DNA from: Zhengitettix transpicula
Taxonomy: Eukaryota; Arthropoda; Insecta; Orthoptera; Tetrigidae
Length of the DNA stretch: 64,000 bases
Assembly (NCBI GenBank): GCA_037074705.1
Contig: CM073590.1
Coordinates: 219,820,746-219,884,745 of the forward strand
Direction: 5' to 3'
The notes beneath the pieces are model-generated. The model saw only the letters and a program-made list of their open reading frames with translations, ran no database searches and was not told where the DNA came from. Of the stretch, positions 1 through 10,899 are shown piece after piece (positions within the stretch are counted from its first letter, which is position 1; every line of letters begins with the position of its first letter). Position numbers and translations under genes: made by a program.

Positions 1-935
1 GTCAACACTGCATTGTGTCGATTTCAACGACGTTATCCCCGTTCGATGGGGTTGCTGGTATTTAAATGAACGAACGGAACCATTTAAATTCAACTACCTT
101 CACCTTTACCATTGAAAACGGATATATAATCCTTTTTATACTTGTTCGGGTTAAACCTTTTATAACTAAGTACCTGTACCTAGAATATTGATTTTATACA
201 CTTTTCTCGGAACACCTACACTCGTTACTTGTTTACAACAATCAAACAACAGAGAAAAGATATAATAATCCATTTAACAGATAATACGTCGAATCGCAGT
301 TTATGTCCACTAGCTTCACGTCACTGTCGGGCCGAGAACTTTCCGAACGACGCTTCTATTATTCACTAATTCTGACGTACAGATCCACCGTTTTATTTAA
401 TGGCTTAACCCGTCAAAAACCTTCCTTTGCATGTTATTGCACTTTAAATGCAGTAGGTTTTTTTTGTAGAAAAGACAGACTTAATGACTTCAATAAATGC
501 CGTATTTAACAGTTGAAAGGAAAAGGTATAGCTTAATACTCATATTAAAATATGTAATTTCGCCATACTAATTTTAAATACACATATAAAATAATTCTTG
601 TAAACTTATAAAGACATGGTGTCCACGCATATTGTTTGCAAAATGGTGATTCGGTAAACTGCTAATCCCTCTTTACTGTTTAATTCTGTTCCACACCGAG
701 TAAATGCGTCTTCATTAAGTAGTAAATGATTGTCTTACACCGTTTTCGTCCCTGAGAATCATTTACGAATACGCTACACATATGCCATAATATTCCGTAC
801 TCCATATATACCAATGATACATCAAACCTCTCCAAGTGCATTAGTCTAGGGATTTTACATAATGCTAATAATAATGTTTATTTTTCCATGAATTGTATTT
901 ATACAATATTAGAAATGGTCAGTCTGAAAAATTAT

Positions 936-938
<3 letters not shown>
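1..938. other. A+T-rich sequence without a recognisable gene
   Basis: I see no gene, splice-flanked exon or known repeat here. The short plus-strand frame at 303-509 has low-complexity, unrecognisable content and no supporting signals, so I treat it as chance. Confidence 0.5.

Positions 939-977
<39 letters not shown>
939..977. repeat. (AT)n microsatellite
   Basis: Uninterrupted AT dinucleotide tract. It lies just past the 3' end of the minus-strand LINE fragment that begins at about 1010, so it may have started as the retrotransposon's tail. Confidence 0.95.
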
Positions 978-982
<5 letters not shown>

Positions 983-1009
983 CATAATTTTAATCCGATT
1001 ATAAATCTT

Positions 1010-2730
1010 TCATACTATACATAACTTTTTCAGATAGATATTGTTTTAGAGTACTTTTAAATTGTTCACCGTGTAATTGTTTTATATGATGCAGCTGTCT
1101 GTTAAATAATATAATTCCTTTGAGGAGTGGGTCCTTCGCCGTTTTCTGTAAATTCGCCCTAACTCTAAAATAATTATTCCCTTTAGGTTTATTAAACGTT
1201 GACCAGGGAGAATTTTTTTCTTTTTTACAATAGTTATTATTTTATATATATTCCATAGACAGTTAATAAATTGTTTTCTGTAAAAGTTGTTCTACAAGAT
1301 TCTCTTCGTTTCATTCCAAAAATATACCTAATTGCCGTTTTTTGTGTAATTAGTAGTCTATCCAAATATATAGCTGCAGCACAACCCCATATTTCAATAC
1401 CGTAGCTTATATGTGGATCAATTAACCCATAATATACCTTAATGAGGTTGTCCCTGTCTAATACTATAGATAGACTTTTTAAGGCATATACATTGCTGTT
1501 TACTTTTTTGCATATATTTCCAATGTGTTCAGCTCAGGATCATTTAAATTCAAGTTGAATACCTAGAAATTTTGCTGAATTAAGAATCTGAACGTCGGAA
1601 TGATTTATATTTTTTCCCTCCCTTTCAGTGGTTTTAGAATGATTAAATAATATAACATTTGTCTTAGAGGCATTGACTTTCAATATATTCATTGTCAAGT
1701 AGTCAGTTATTTGGTCCATACTATTTTGGGTGATCAAGCGTAGTTGATTCTCATTATGATGCCTGGTAAGGATATGTGTCATCAGCATACGATACAATTT
1801 TACTTCCACAGATAGTAGGCATATCATTTATATACAACAAAAGAATAGAAAAGAATAATATGCGGAACCCCATGGCCAATTATTCCTTTTTCAGATCCCG
1901 AACTACTTGTGTTCGAATTTCTGTGTACTGATACTTATTTGAAAGGTAGAATTTGAAAATATATAGGAGTAAACCTCTTATACCATAAGATTCCCGTTTG
2001 GCTCATAGTATGGAGTGGCTCACTTGGCCCTGGGCAAGTCTATAAATATTTCTGTAGCTTGACGTCCATTATCTAATTTGTTATAAAGTGTGTGTACAAA
2101 TTCTGTTACAGCATATGTCGTAGATTGCCGTTTATGGAATTCAAATTGATTGCTATTAAGTATGTCATTAGCAGATAAAAAATAATCAATCTAGTATAAA
2201 GAACTTTTTCAAGAACTTTGGAGAAAGTTGTAGTTAAAGAGATATTGGTCTAACTACTGAAGTCTTTAGACAATTTGGAAAATTTTCTTCACTAATACAT
2301 ACATACATACATACATACATACACTCTGGCGTTACAGCCCTTGTAGGGCTAGAGCCTGCCTCACTATCGAAGCCCACTCTCTTCTACCTCTTGCTTTCCT
2401 CCTCCATCCTCTTATGTCCAACTCCTTCATATCTTCCTCTACATTCTAATAAACTTCTCACATTCCATGTAGCTAACCATAAATCATGTCCTTTTCTTCT
2501 TTGCTTTAGTCTTTTCCATTCCATCAGTCCGGCTTCGCTTAGTATGGCTTTCTGAACGAGATTATTTTTATGGGGTAGGGTTGTTAGCCCTACGACCAAC
2601 CCCCAACCTGGAGGTCACTAATACATAGATTTATTAAATTAGTTAGTGGTTTTAGAATAGGATGGTAGCATTGTTTTATAACACATGTGAAGACAACATC
2701 CCATCCACTACTATAATACCGTAATATTTA
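1010..2730 (-). mobile_element. 5'-truncated LINE remnant with reverse transcriptase domain (Jockey/CR1-like)
   Basis: Read on the minus strand, this encodes a decayed non-LTR reverse transcriptase. In order I see a segment like PILKPLTNLIN (about 2630-2690), the fingers motif RPISL (about 2238-2252), a QFEFHKRQSTTYA-like block (about 2110-2160), the catalytic YADD (1778-1789), then a SLKVNASKT-type thumb region (about 1640-1690). The C-terminal tail follows with YYGLIDPHISYGIEIWG and FGMKRRESCRTTF (about 1290-1440), ending near FKSTLKQYL at about 1050. Several frameshifts and stops make it a pseudogene. The endonuclease half is absent, consistent with 5' truncation on insertion. The frame is split at 2289-2627 by a younger nested element but resumes on the other side. 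The clade (Jockey/CR1 group) is inferred from motif style only. Confidence 0.85.
2302..2614 (-). mobile_element. Internally deleted RTE-type retroposon nested in the LINE, with 13-bp target-site duplication
   Basis: On the minus strand a 5' leader (about 2540-2610) leads into KGHDLWLATWNVRSL (about 2450-2500), the start of an RTE-type apurinic endonuclease. Within a few dozen bases this is joined to RGWRRKARGRREWASIV and a stop (about 2345-2425), which looks like the C-terminus of the same kind of element. The rest of the ORF is missing, so this is a short non-autonomous derivative. It ends in a TGTATGTA repeat tail (plus strand (ATAC)n, about 2293-2324). The 13-bp sequence TCACTAATACATA occurs at both edges (2289-2301 and 2615-2627), and removing the insert restores the flanking reverse transcriptase frame. 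Confidence 0.85.
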
Positions 2731-2971
2731 ATACGCGATGTTCCCATAGCTTCTCTTGCCATCTTCATCCGACAAAGATCGAGAAGCGTTTCAAGTCAAA
2801 CACACTGATTATTAAAAAACATCGATGTTAATAAATGGAAGGGAAAAAATTTGAAGTTGATTAGGAGGTTTATTTAATATGTATTATTTAATATGTAGAA
2901 ATTCCACAATTGTTTAAAAACACTGAATTATACCTATTTATAAGACTGAGGACGTTTGTCTTTCATATGTT

Positions 2972-3200
2972 GAATTTTTTCTTTTTCAGAAATGGACTTC
3001 ATTCTGGGAAAGTATAATATAAAGAGCCTGCCTTACAGTCTGCTACGGTTTGCTACAAATTATATTCTGGAAAGTAAAGCATCTGGACTGTGGATTCCAC
3101 AGAAGTTGTCCTATCTGGCTGGAATTCCCGTAATGGCCCGTTCTTGTTCAGTTGGGAGTTTGGTTATCGAACCTTTAGTCCTATTGTCCAAGTAGTAGGT
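2972..3200 (+). other. Possible isolated exon after a strong splice acceptor
   Basis: A long pyrimidine tract ending in TTTTTCAG at about 2990 is followed by an open frame of 67 codons from an ATG at 2992 to a TAG at 3193-3195. Base composition is visibly less A+T-rich than the flanks. The translation (MDFILGKYNIKSLPYS... to ...EPLVLLSK) matches no family I recognise. No partner exon with compatible phase was found nearby, so it could be a real terminal exon, a transposon relic or chance. Confidence 0.25.
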
Positions 3201-3572
3201 CTGTTATGTTAATATTGTTTCCGCGTTACCAATAGCTGTCCGTATGGTCCAGATGAGACCGTTATTAATGTTCTGCTTTGTCCTTCGGTCACAGTACTGC
3301 ATAATAAGCAAATGCTCGATATCATTAGTCGAGTTTCATCAGTAGTTATCGATGTGATTACATTACGGTTAATGTATTTTCTATCGCGAACTATAATGAT
3401 AAATTCTTGGAAATCGTATGAACTACTCATTGAAATTATTATATGTCATCAGAAATATTACAATGAAATTATTGTTAAATAATCATTTGTTGCTGAGGAC
3501 GTTAATCTAAATAAAAACATTTACAATGCATTAAAAATGGTTTCGTTTCCTGTAGAGCTGATTACAAAGTAA

Positions 3573-3695
3573 ATTTTTTAGACTAACAGGTTACATGAGA
3601 GTAATCCACGTAATGGGTACGCCGTTTTAATACAATATGAATGGATTCGAAATGGGGGATGCGGAATGGAAAGAAATATCTGCTATCAGTTTATA
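3573..3695 (-). mobile_element. Rep-A retroposon, 5'-truncated copy
   Basis: About 120 bp match the poly(A)-side end of Rep-A: T-run, then AGACTAACAGGTTACATGAG, then the GGGGGATGCGGAATGG block. Sense orientation is minus because the T-run marks the poly(A) tail. The hairpin side is absent, as expected for a 5'-truncated retroposon. Confidence 0.75.
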
Positions 3696-3834
3696 AAGTA
3701 ATAGTTCGTAAAGTTCGGATATGTGACTAGGAATGATTATATATCATTATGAGAATTCTAAAAAGAGCAAAATCTGAAACAAGAAAACTTTTTCCTCTGT
3801 TATAGTATGACTGTATTTGTTTGGATACGTTTAG

Positions 3835-4230
3835 AATATGTCTGATCGAGGTACTGGGAAGAATACAAAGGAGGGCGTAAAATTTTTTTAAACGGAATCC
3901 TGATCACGGTAATAATAAAGTTAAAATATTACGTAGGAAAAATTTATGTAAAACGACGGAAAAATTCTCGTCTCGGTGCGCGTTTTAAAACACATTCAAA
4001 ACCCTGGGATGATATTTCATCACTGTAGGAAGAAGCAAAATTATTACAGTAGATGGGATCCAAATTTTAAAATAGAACAGGACAACTTTTAAACCGTTGT
4101 TGGAAAAATTTCGTTTTTAAACCGTACTGTAAGTGATTGGAACAACTTACCTGGAGAAGTTATTGATACATTCCCTCGTAACCTTAAAGTTCTCCAGAGA
4201 AGAATAAGGAAGTGTACCAGTTGTTAATAA
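3835..4230 (+). mobile_element. Decayed LINE C-terminal RT remnant
   Basis: Fragments of one protein can be followed across frameshifts on the plus strand: LGRIQRRA (about 3855), RRKNSRLGARFKTHSKPWDD (about 3955-4010), then FLNRTVSDWNNLPGEVIDTF (about 4115-4175) and a final RRIRK. The NRT(V/I)xDWNxLP signature is typical of the carboxyl end of Jockey/CR1-group reverse transcriptases. Multiple stops and frameshifts show it is dead. It lies between two Rep-A copies. Confidence 0.75.
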
Positions 4231-4309
4231 AACTGTAATTCAACAACATACTAATTAAACAATGGATATTTTCATTTTATTTTACAGAAACACATTTCCG
4301 AAGTTTTTT

Positions 4310-4625
4310 TTAGAATAACAGACAACATTAGGGTAATCCACATGGTGGCAACTCCCATGTAATAGCATAGGAATTGATTAGAAATGGGGGATGCGGAAGT
4401 GTAGAGCAAGGTAGCTAAGGGTTAACTAGGTCCACCGGGCTACAATTGTCATTGCGTACTTTTCCCACGCCCTTACGATGCCGGAAGAGGGGTAACAATA
4501 TTCCCTTTTCCGTACCTCGACCAGTTTAGGAGGAAGCTGGCCGACTGTTCCATTGCGAACAGCGGACAATTCTTACCGTATGCCGAATGTCTGCTCTCAC
4601 AGGCTCTTTATGGTGTATGATTTTT
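4310..4625 (-). mobile_element. Rep-A retroposon, internally deleted and diverged copy
   Basis: The blocks of Rep-A appear in order: AACAGACAACATTAGGGTAA, GGGGGATGCGGAAGTG, GGGTTAACTAGG, CCCACGCCCTTACGATG, CCTCGACCAGTTTAGGAGG, TTCTTACCGTATGCC. It lacks the segment between the GGGTTAAC block and the CCCACGCC block, and most of the hairpin side. Its edge sequence TGGTGTATGATTTTT was duplicated by the adjacent younger copy, and its flank continues after 5182. Confidence 0.85.
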
Positions 4626-5167
4626 TTTTTTTTTTTTAGGGCAACAGGCTACTTGAGGGTGATCCACATTGGGCAACTCCCCTTTAATAGCATAGGAAGG
4701 GATTTGAAAGGGGGGATGCGGAAGGGTAGAGGAAGGTAGCCAAGGGTTAACTAGGGCCCCCGGGCTATGGTTTAAGGATCCTACCCGGCATTCGCCTAAA
4801 GAAATGCAGGGAAAACCCTAGAAAAACCTGCATCGGGTAGGTCGGGCATTGGGTACTTGTCCCACGCCCTTCCGATAGCGGGAGAGGAGTTTGCTGTGGG
4901 GACGCAGCATTCCATTCTCCGTGCCTCGATCAGTTTAGGAGGCAGCTGGCCGACTATTCCAATAGGAATAGCGGACAACTCTTGCCGTATGCCCAAGGTC
5001 TGCGACCCCGGAACATACACCTCTCAAAACAGACCGAGGTGCCTCGGCATGTGGGAACCTTAGTTCAAAAAAACCAGAGAGATGTGAGAGCATCCCCAAA
5101 GGTAGCCCCCGCCAGAGCTCTCTGGGAAGGTTCACCTGCGAGAAATCCTCTCGCAGGCTTCGCTTAC
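4626..5167 (-). mobile_element. Rep-A retroposon, near full-length copy with 15-bp target-site duplication
   Basis: This is the best complete copy of Rep-A, about 542 bp. On the plus strand it begins with a T-run (poly(A) tail of the minus-strand sense transcript), then AGGGCAACAGGCTACTTGAG, and ends in the inverted repeat CCTGCGAGAAATCCTCTCGCAGG at the opposite end. The sequence TGGTGTATGATTTTT occurs at 4611-4625 and 5168-5182, so this is a target-primed insertion. The sense strand has a 74-codon frame at 4796-5020 that recurs in the copy at 22.2 kb. The DNA of the two copies is nearly identical there, so this alone is not evidence of a protein. No RNA polymerase III boxes or RT motifs were recognised, so the parent machinery is unknown. 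Confidence 0.9.
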
Positions 5168-5189
5168 TGGTGTATGATTTTTATTTTTA

Positions 5190-5600
5190 TTCATATTTGA
5201 TATTTTTCTTACTCTTTGTAACTGCCACCGAGTGCAACTCAATTGCAGAATCAATAAATTCATTCATTCATTCATAATTTTCAACTTTTGATTATATATT
5301 TATATATAATTTTGCGTTCTTAATGACATTTTATCATTATAATTTATAATTTACTAGACTCTTTAAGATTTCTCGTAAAATAAAAATATGTAAGTACTAT
5401 GAGAAATCAAGATGAAAAACTTAAAAACTATTCTTCCATTCCCTAATTGTTAAAAATAGTCAGAAATTTAAATACTAAAACAATTAATGACAGTTTTTCA
5501 ATCTTATTTTTAGCCCTTTATAATGTTTAAACATCAAAACCAACCCTTAAACTAATTATTCTATATAAAATTAACGACCATAATTAACAGGAAAAAACTA
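5190..5600. other. A+T-rich interval with short (ATTC)n run
   Basis: An imperfect ATTCATTC run lies at about 5258-5273. I see no gene or other structure. Confidence 0.5.
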
Positions 5601-5604
5601 GATG

Positions 5605-5650
5605 TATGGTATCACAGAGGTTCCGGCTTCGAATCCCGGCAACGGCGTGG
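5605..5650 (+). repeat. tRNA-like 3' half (SINE fragment)
   Basis: GAGGTTCCGGCTTCGAATCC resembles the T-arm/box B of a tRNA (GGTTCGAATCC). No matching D-arm or acceptor stem is visible upstream, so this is a decayed tRNA-derived SINE or pseudogene piece rather than a tRNA gene. Confidence 0.5.
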
Positions 5651-6425
5651 ATATTGTGTGTGCGCGCGCTTCATAACTGAGAAACTCCCACAAAGTAGTT
5701 CCTCGACGAGTTTAATCAAATAGAGCCAAAAAATTCTCCAATGACGCTGAAAGTTGATGCGACTATAAATAAAATTTAAAAGATCACAAAAATTATGAAG
5801 ACATTACAGTGTCAAAGGAAAAGTTTGCGGCCGTGAATATGATCTTTTAAATTTATTAAATAGCGCAGGCTTTCCCAGTGTATTGATTTAATGAAAGATT
5901 CTCAACCGGGTCAAAGTCACCCGACTGCACGGCGGCAGGGATGAATTTCACAAAAACATTGTTTTTTAATAAACAATTGAATCGACGCCAAAACGAAATA
6001 CATTTATTAAATCTTATAAATTGTTTCTTTTAAGCACTGTGAGCAATAAAATCCTTACCTTTAATTTTATATACTCCATTACGAGTTCTCTGTTTATCCC
6101 GTGTGTTTATGATAGCATAAGTGTGGAACATTGACGTTGTAGACTGTGACGTCACTTTCTTATCGGAAAAGATAATCAGCGCCACTAAGAAATATTATGA
6201 GTGACTTTTCTGGAAAAATAAATTTTTCTTAACAACTTGGTCCCCCATTAAACATTTGGTAATACTTTTCAGCGCATCAAGAAACTTAATGTGTGACCTA
6301 AATTACGTAACTCTCTCTTCAACTTTCAATTCAAGAGTTTAATTTTGAAATATTCTATATTCTTGCTCCATACATCGAAATATTTCAAGTTGCAATCTTC
6401 AGTAGTTTTGTCTTCACATTGGTAT

Positions 6426-6428
<3 letters not shown>
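5651..6428. other. No recognisable gene
   Basis: Mixed-composition sequence including a somewhat GC-richer stretch near 5860-5960. No coding region or repeat family was recognised. Confidence 0.4.

Positions 6429-6476
<48 letters not shown>
6429..6476. repeat. (AT)n microsatellite
   Basis: Long AT tract. Together with the tract at 7569-7626 it brackets about 1.1 kb whose edges read ATTGTAAT and ATTACAAT, an 8-bp inverted pair. Confidence 0.95.
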
Positions 6477-6478
<2 letters not shown>

Positions 6479-7119
6479 AATAATCAACAATTGAGCTTTA
6501 TTTAATTTAAAGAATTTGCCTCACGTTAAAGCACCATTTATGTAATAATAAAATATGTTAACTTATGTAATAATCAAATAATAGGTCGTTTATTAAATGA
6601 AATAATAATCAAAAATTAACAAACAAAATATTATTATTTTATTTTGTGGAAATAAAGATAATTACAACAAAATTTGAGATCTTTCTCTCAGGGCCTTGAC
6701 TGGGTTTGATAATGAACACAACAAATTGATTTAAAATCACATTAACAAAACAGTTTACAATATACCTAAACAATATGTCGATAGAATGAAATAAATTAAA
6801 AAGTAAAGAAATTAACTCTGATTGACAATTAAAAGTGAACGAAATCTGACTTTATCCTTTAATTAAAGTTTACAGTTAATCATTTGTGTTGATTTTGTTA
6901 CTTACATACTGTCCAGCTGGTACCAGCATTCTTTTTGGTTTCGGAAGTACACTATTGCAACATTTTACACTGACTCTAAATATCGACTCACAGATTTTAC
7001 ACTATTGAAGTCAAAATTGATAAGCTCCCAGGAACTCGGATGATCCTCCTGAATGTCAGCTATCTGATGTCTGCTTGCCTTACAGGAATCCTATGATTCG
7101 TAGATTTATTAGTCTTTTA

Positions 7120-7415
7120 CTGATTTGGACTTAAACTGCAACGTAGCTCCTTGAAGTTTTATTTTAACTGTTCATTCTTTCGGAGCGAACTAACTTTTCT
7201 TTAGTTCCTTGCTGTAGACTTAAACTGTCAACTTTACTATTCCGCTCTTTGCTTCTCACCAGAAAAACTTTATCCGTTCACAGTAATCTTTCAGCACCAA
7301 CTCTATCCTAGCTGGCTGTAGACGTAAAAAAAGCTGACTTCCTTTCTTGGCTGGCTATAGACGTAAACTGCTAACTTCCTTTCCTGGCTGGCTATAGACG
7401 TAAACTGTTAGACTT
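7120..7415. repeat. Degenerate 37-39-bp tandem repeat
   Basis: Units containing GCTGGCTATAGACGTAAACT start at about 7311, 7350 and 7387. More diverged units occur near 7125 and 7211 (TGGACTTAAACTGC, GTAGACTTAAACTGTC). Consecutive clear units are separated by 39 and 37 bp, and the array decays leftward. Confidence 0.8.
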
Positions 7416-7565
7416 TCATGCGCGCAAACGCTATTTTGACTTTTCAACAAAAGCGACTGAGCTCGCTTTTCCATTGTTTCTTTGTTCGATCAGACCGCTA
7501 TAATGAATTTATCAAACAATTCAAATTTTATGTCCAAACAATTAATGGTCTAATTAATTGGCATT

Positions 7566-7568
<3 letters not shown>

Positions 7569-7626
<58 letters not shown>
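7569..7626. repeat. (AT)n microsatellite
   Basis: Long uninterrupted AT tract, the right-hand bracket of the 6.48-7.57 kb segment. Confidence 0.95.
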
Positions 7627-7629
<3 letters not shown>

Positions 7630-8579
7630 AAAATTTTGTTAATATGTTTCGAACCTACTAATATAATTTTTACACCTATTTAAATCAAAATTTGGCCACG
7701 ACAAGTCTCTGGAAAGTTTTGTTGTATTCCATGGAATTAATTTAGGACTTCTGATGAGGTTCCAGAGTTGACGCAACACGTACTACTCGATTCAGCGGAT
7801 GTAATTCTGTAGTTTAAATGTATTCATTTCAAATTATTTGGACGATATTGGACAATTTATTTATAATTAACCTCGAATTAATATTAATAATCACTAAAGG
7901 CTTCTTTTTCATGTTGCAACCAGTTTCAACTGTTTTTCCAGATTTTTCTTATTAAAAAAGTGATGAATTTCGCCTGCTAACCTTATGTTCGTTAAATATT
8001 CGCTCTCTTTTATTTTTATTCAAATAAGCTAATGTTTCTTTTATTTCCTTCAATGCTCCTTTAAAGTGTGTTTTGAATATTTGAAGTAACTACAGGCATT
8101 TCTTTTCGTTTCCTCATTTACTTTGAGACACATTTTATGTGTGTATAAATTATGCACGACGCCATATTACATACTTGGATCTCTTATTTTCATTAAATTG
8201 AAATGGATCCAGATTTAATTACTTTTATCTAGTAAGAAAATTTTTCACTGTATTTGCATCAATATATATACATATATATTGATAATTGGTAAATCAGGAC
8301 CAAATGAATAACATTATATCTTAATATATTTTTAAAAAATTTAAGGTTGATAACGTTGAAATTATAGAACTATACGGTTTATAACGCGATAATGATTTTT
8401 TTTCTTTTTTAATTGGCTGTAACTTCAATTTTATTTAATAAAAGTTTTGAAATTTGAATTTATAAGAAGGGCTAAATATCCTTTATAGTTAATTAATTTC
8501 AATCTTCCAAGTCCTGGTATTTATAGATTTTCTAAAACTTAAATTGATTCTCACAATACTTTACAAATTCTGTTGACAG
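7630..8579. other. A+T-rich sequence without a recognisable gene
   Basis: The only structure noted is a small palindromic AT-rich stretch at about 8262-8282. Confidence 0.4.
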
Positions 8580-8890
8580 ATGCAACGTCATTAAGAAAGA
8601 GCCGTTAAACGGAGATTGTGAGATGGAAGAAGGTAGATTTCATGGTTCGTCTTTGAGGTTTTCCGCCTGAAAGCAGCACACAAGAGTGGACGAGTTTCAA
8701 GTGGCGCTACGTGATTGGTTTAACGGCGAGCAGCTTCGCTCCACTGACAGCCTCTTCAAGCTCTCTCAGGAATACCAACTTTCCAACTACAACTCCCATC
8801 TTTATTACTCCTCTTCTTCCTCTTTATTCGGGGTGCTATCTCCGTCACACCTGCCTTTGGCGCACCAATGGATCAATCAGAGATAGATAT
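8580..8890. promoter_or_regulatory. GC-richer promoter-like island with ZNF143-type motif
   Basis: This segment stands out from the A+T-rich flanks. It contains ACTACAACTCCCA at 8786-8798, which closely resembles the ZNF143/Staf-type promoter element (ACTACAANTCCCA), plus GTGATTGGTTT (8711-8721) containing an inverted CCAAT box. Both overlapping plus-strand frames are serine/leucine-rich and unrecognised, so I do not call a protein. A promoter or first-exon region is my inference; a repeat is also possible. Confidence 0.3.
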
Positions 8891-8899
8891 CCCAATTTA

Positions 8900-10860
8900 A
8901 ATTTGAATAAGCATAAGTTCAATGGACTACCATTGGAAATAATTTTATATAATAGACACAAACTAAATTATTTTAATTCATTATTATAAGGATACTTATA
9001 ATAATTATATTATTATATAATTATAAAGCGAATAAATTTAATTACGCTGGACACAATAAACGCCTAAATTCTAATCAAATTTTAAATAATATTGTAAAGT
9101 AAGTCATTAGATACTTTGTCAAATACAAAAACATTATTTTCTGTTGATCTTCAACGTTTTCAAACTAATCTAAAAGTAAATTTCCTGAAGGTGCTCAATT
9201 TGGTAATTTTTCTACTATAATCTCCTTGTATTCGTGAAATTTTTTTCGGGTGGCCATTTTTCAGGATAATAAACAGAAAAACGGCAAGAGGCGCCAAATA
9301 TTCTGGAATATGGTTGATGCGACAATAATTCCAACATCCAGACAACAAACCTACATTGTCTTGATTTAAAGTGTTTCTTCTAAGCTAAAAGTGGACGTTC
9401 TTTCATTGCTGAAGTCTTTATATACAGGGAATACTGTTCCAAAATGGTCGCCTGCATCCCCCAAAAAAACCGTTGGCATTTTCTTCCTGTCCGGTTCGTA
9501 GTCGTCTCGTCTGATTCAATTAAGTGTAGTTATATATCCATATTTAATGAACACGTCTCTTTAGACGCAAAAGTTCCCAAGCAACGACTAAATCAAACAC
9601 ACGATTGCGTTTATATTCTACTGCAACCATACGCGGCACCAATTTTGCTGATATTTTTCAGTCCAATTTTTCATTCAAAAATTGAAACCATGGTAAATGT
9701 CCTAGGCATGGTCGAAATTTGGGCTCGTTGATCAGTCAACATCATATCCTGGATTTTGTAGATTATTTGGGACGTAATCTCTTAAACTAGGCGTCTAGAA
9801 CAGTTATCATCACTTTTGGATGTTCAGCTTTTCTAAAATTTTCGGAATTAATAGTAATAAGTAATGTATTTCTGTCTGATACAAATGGAAAACTTTTTCC
9901 ACCATAAGAATGTATTTGTTTAATGTCAATATTTATTGTTATTCACACAAACTGAGAAATATACTTACAATTTTTATTAGTTATAATGAGAATGAGAAAG
10001 TATCAAGTCAGAGTATTATGATACTTAAGTGGACAATGCTGCTTCTAAACTTGAGCATTTAATTAGAATGGCCCGAAAATCAGGGCACAGCACATAATAT
10101 TGAATTATAATCTGTTTGCATAAGGATATGTTTTTCAGTGCAGGGTTTTTACTAATTAAAAATGGGTACTTGAATTTAAATAATTAATCACCAAACTTAC
10201 TAAGTATATTTATATGACTAATCCATAATTTTGATCTCAATAGTATCGATTTTCCAAAGAAATTTGAGTTAATTAGTAAACTTTTTACAACTCCTAATTA
10301 AGGATTGAAAGGCCAATTCAATTCTTTACAGAACGTTTGCTAGTTTTTTAAGAAACTTGTTCAAACTCAGCACCGAAGTCCACGTTTTGTTTCGTTTTTA
10401 TTATAAATCCCGGTGAGATACACAAAACTTCGACGGAATCCACTTAGTAAATTGATGTAGACAAACGGAAAAGTATTTCTTCTCGCATAGCCCTTTGTTT
10501 TAGAGAATCGCTGAATAACGTCTCTTCTCAATATACCTACGAATTTCATTGATAGCTCAAAAACTATTTTCATTTCACTGAAACACAATTTGTTACTCTT
10601 TGTAATACATTTCTGCAGATGTAAGAATAAATTTAACGATTTAGTGTTCTTGTTTGTTCGGAAACCATTCAATTTCCTAGAATAACGTCAACTTTGAATT
10701 ATATAACTACACTCCGAAATAGCTCAATTTCATTTATTGAAATCTGAATAGAACCTAGCAATAGTTTATTCTATTAAAATTCATTTAACACAAATAATAA
10801 ACGACCCGTATAACAGACAATAACAAAAAATAATTTTTAGCAATACATCATTTTAAATTG
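8900..10860. other. No recognisable gene
   Basis: A+T-rich sequence with short frames at 9160-9348 (minus), 9444-9731 (plus) and 10367-10672 (minus). None has recognisable motifs or splice support. Confidence 0.4.
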
Positions 10861-10865
10861 AATTG

Positions 10866-10898
10866 ACGTTTCGATCAACTGTTATGATCTTCGTCAAC
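10866..10898 (-). ncRNA. Hammerhead-ribozyme-like motif (degenerate)
   Basis: On the minus strand TTGACGA (one change from the CTGANGA core) is followed by a hairpin with the 5-bp stem GATCA/TGATC and then GAAACGTC, which includes the expected cleavage-side C. Stem I pairing is not evident, so an active ribozyme is unlikely, but the layout is that of a hammerhead relic. Confidence 0.45.
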
Positions 10899-10899
10899 A

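Noticed and set aside
4857..5200. Open frames on both strands across the Rep-A copies
   Set aside because: They follow from the GC-rich repeat consensus. Shared frames between copies reflect DNA identity; only the sense-strand frame is kept as a low-priority hypothesis.
7560..7642. Tyrosine/isoleucine repeat proteins over AT tracts (also at 16.6 kb)
   Set aside because: These are translations of (AT)n microsatellites.
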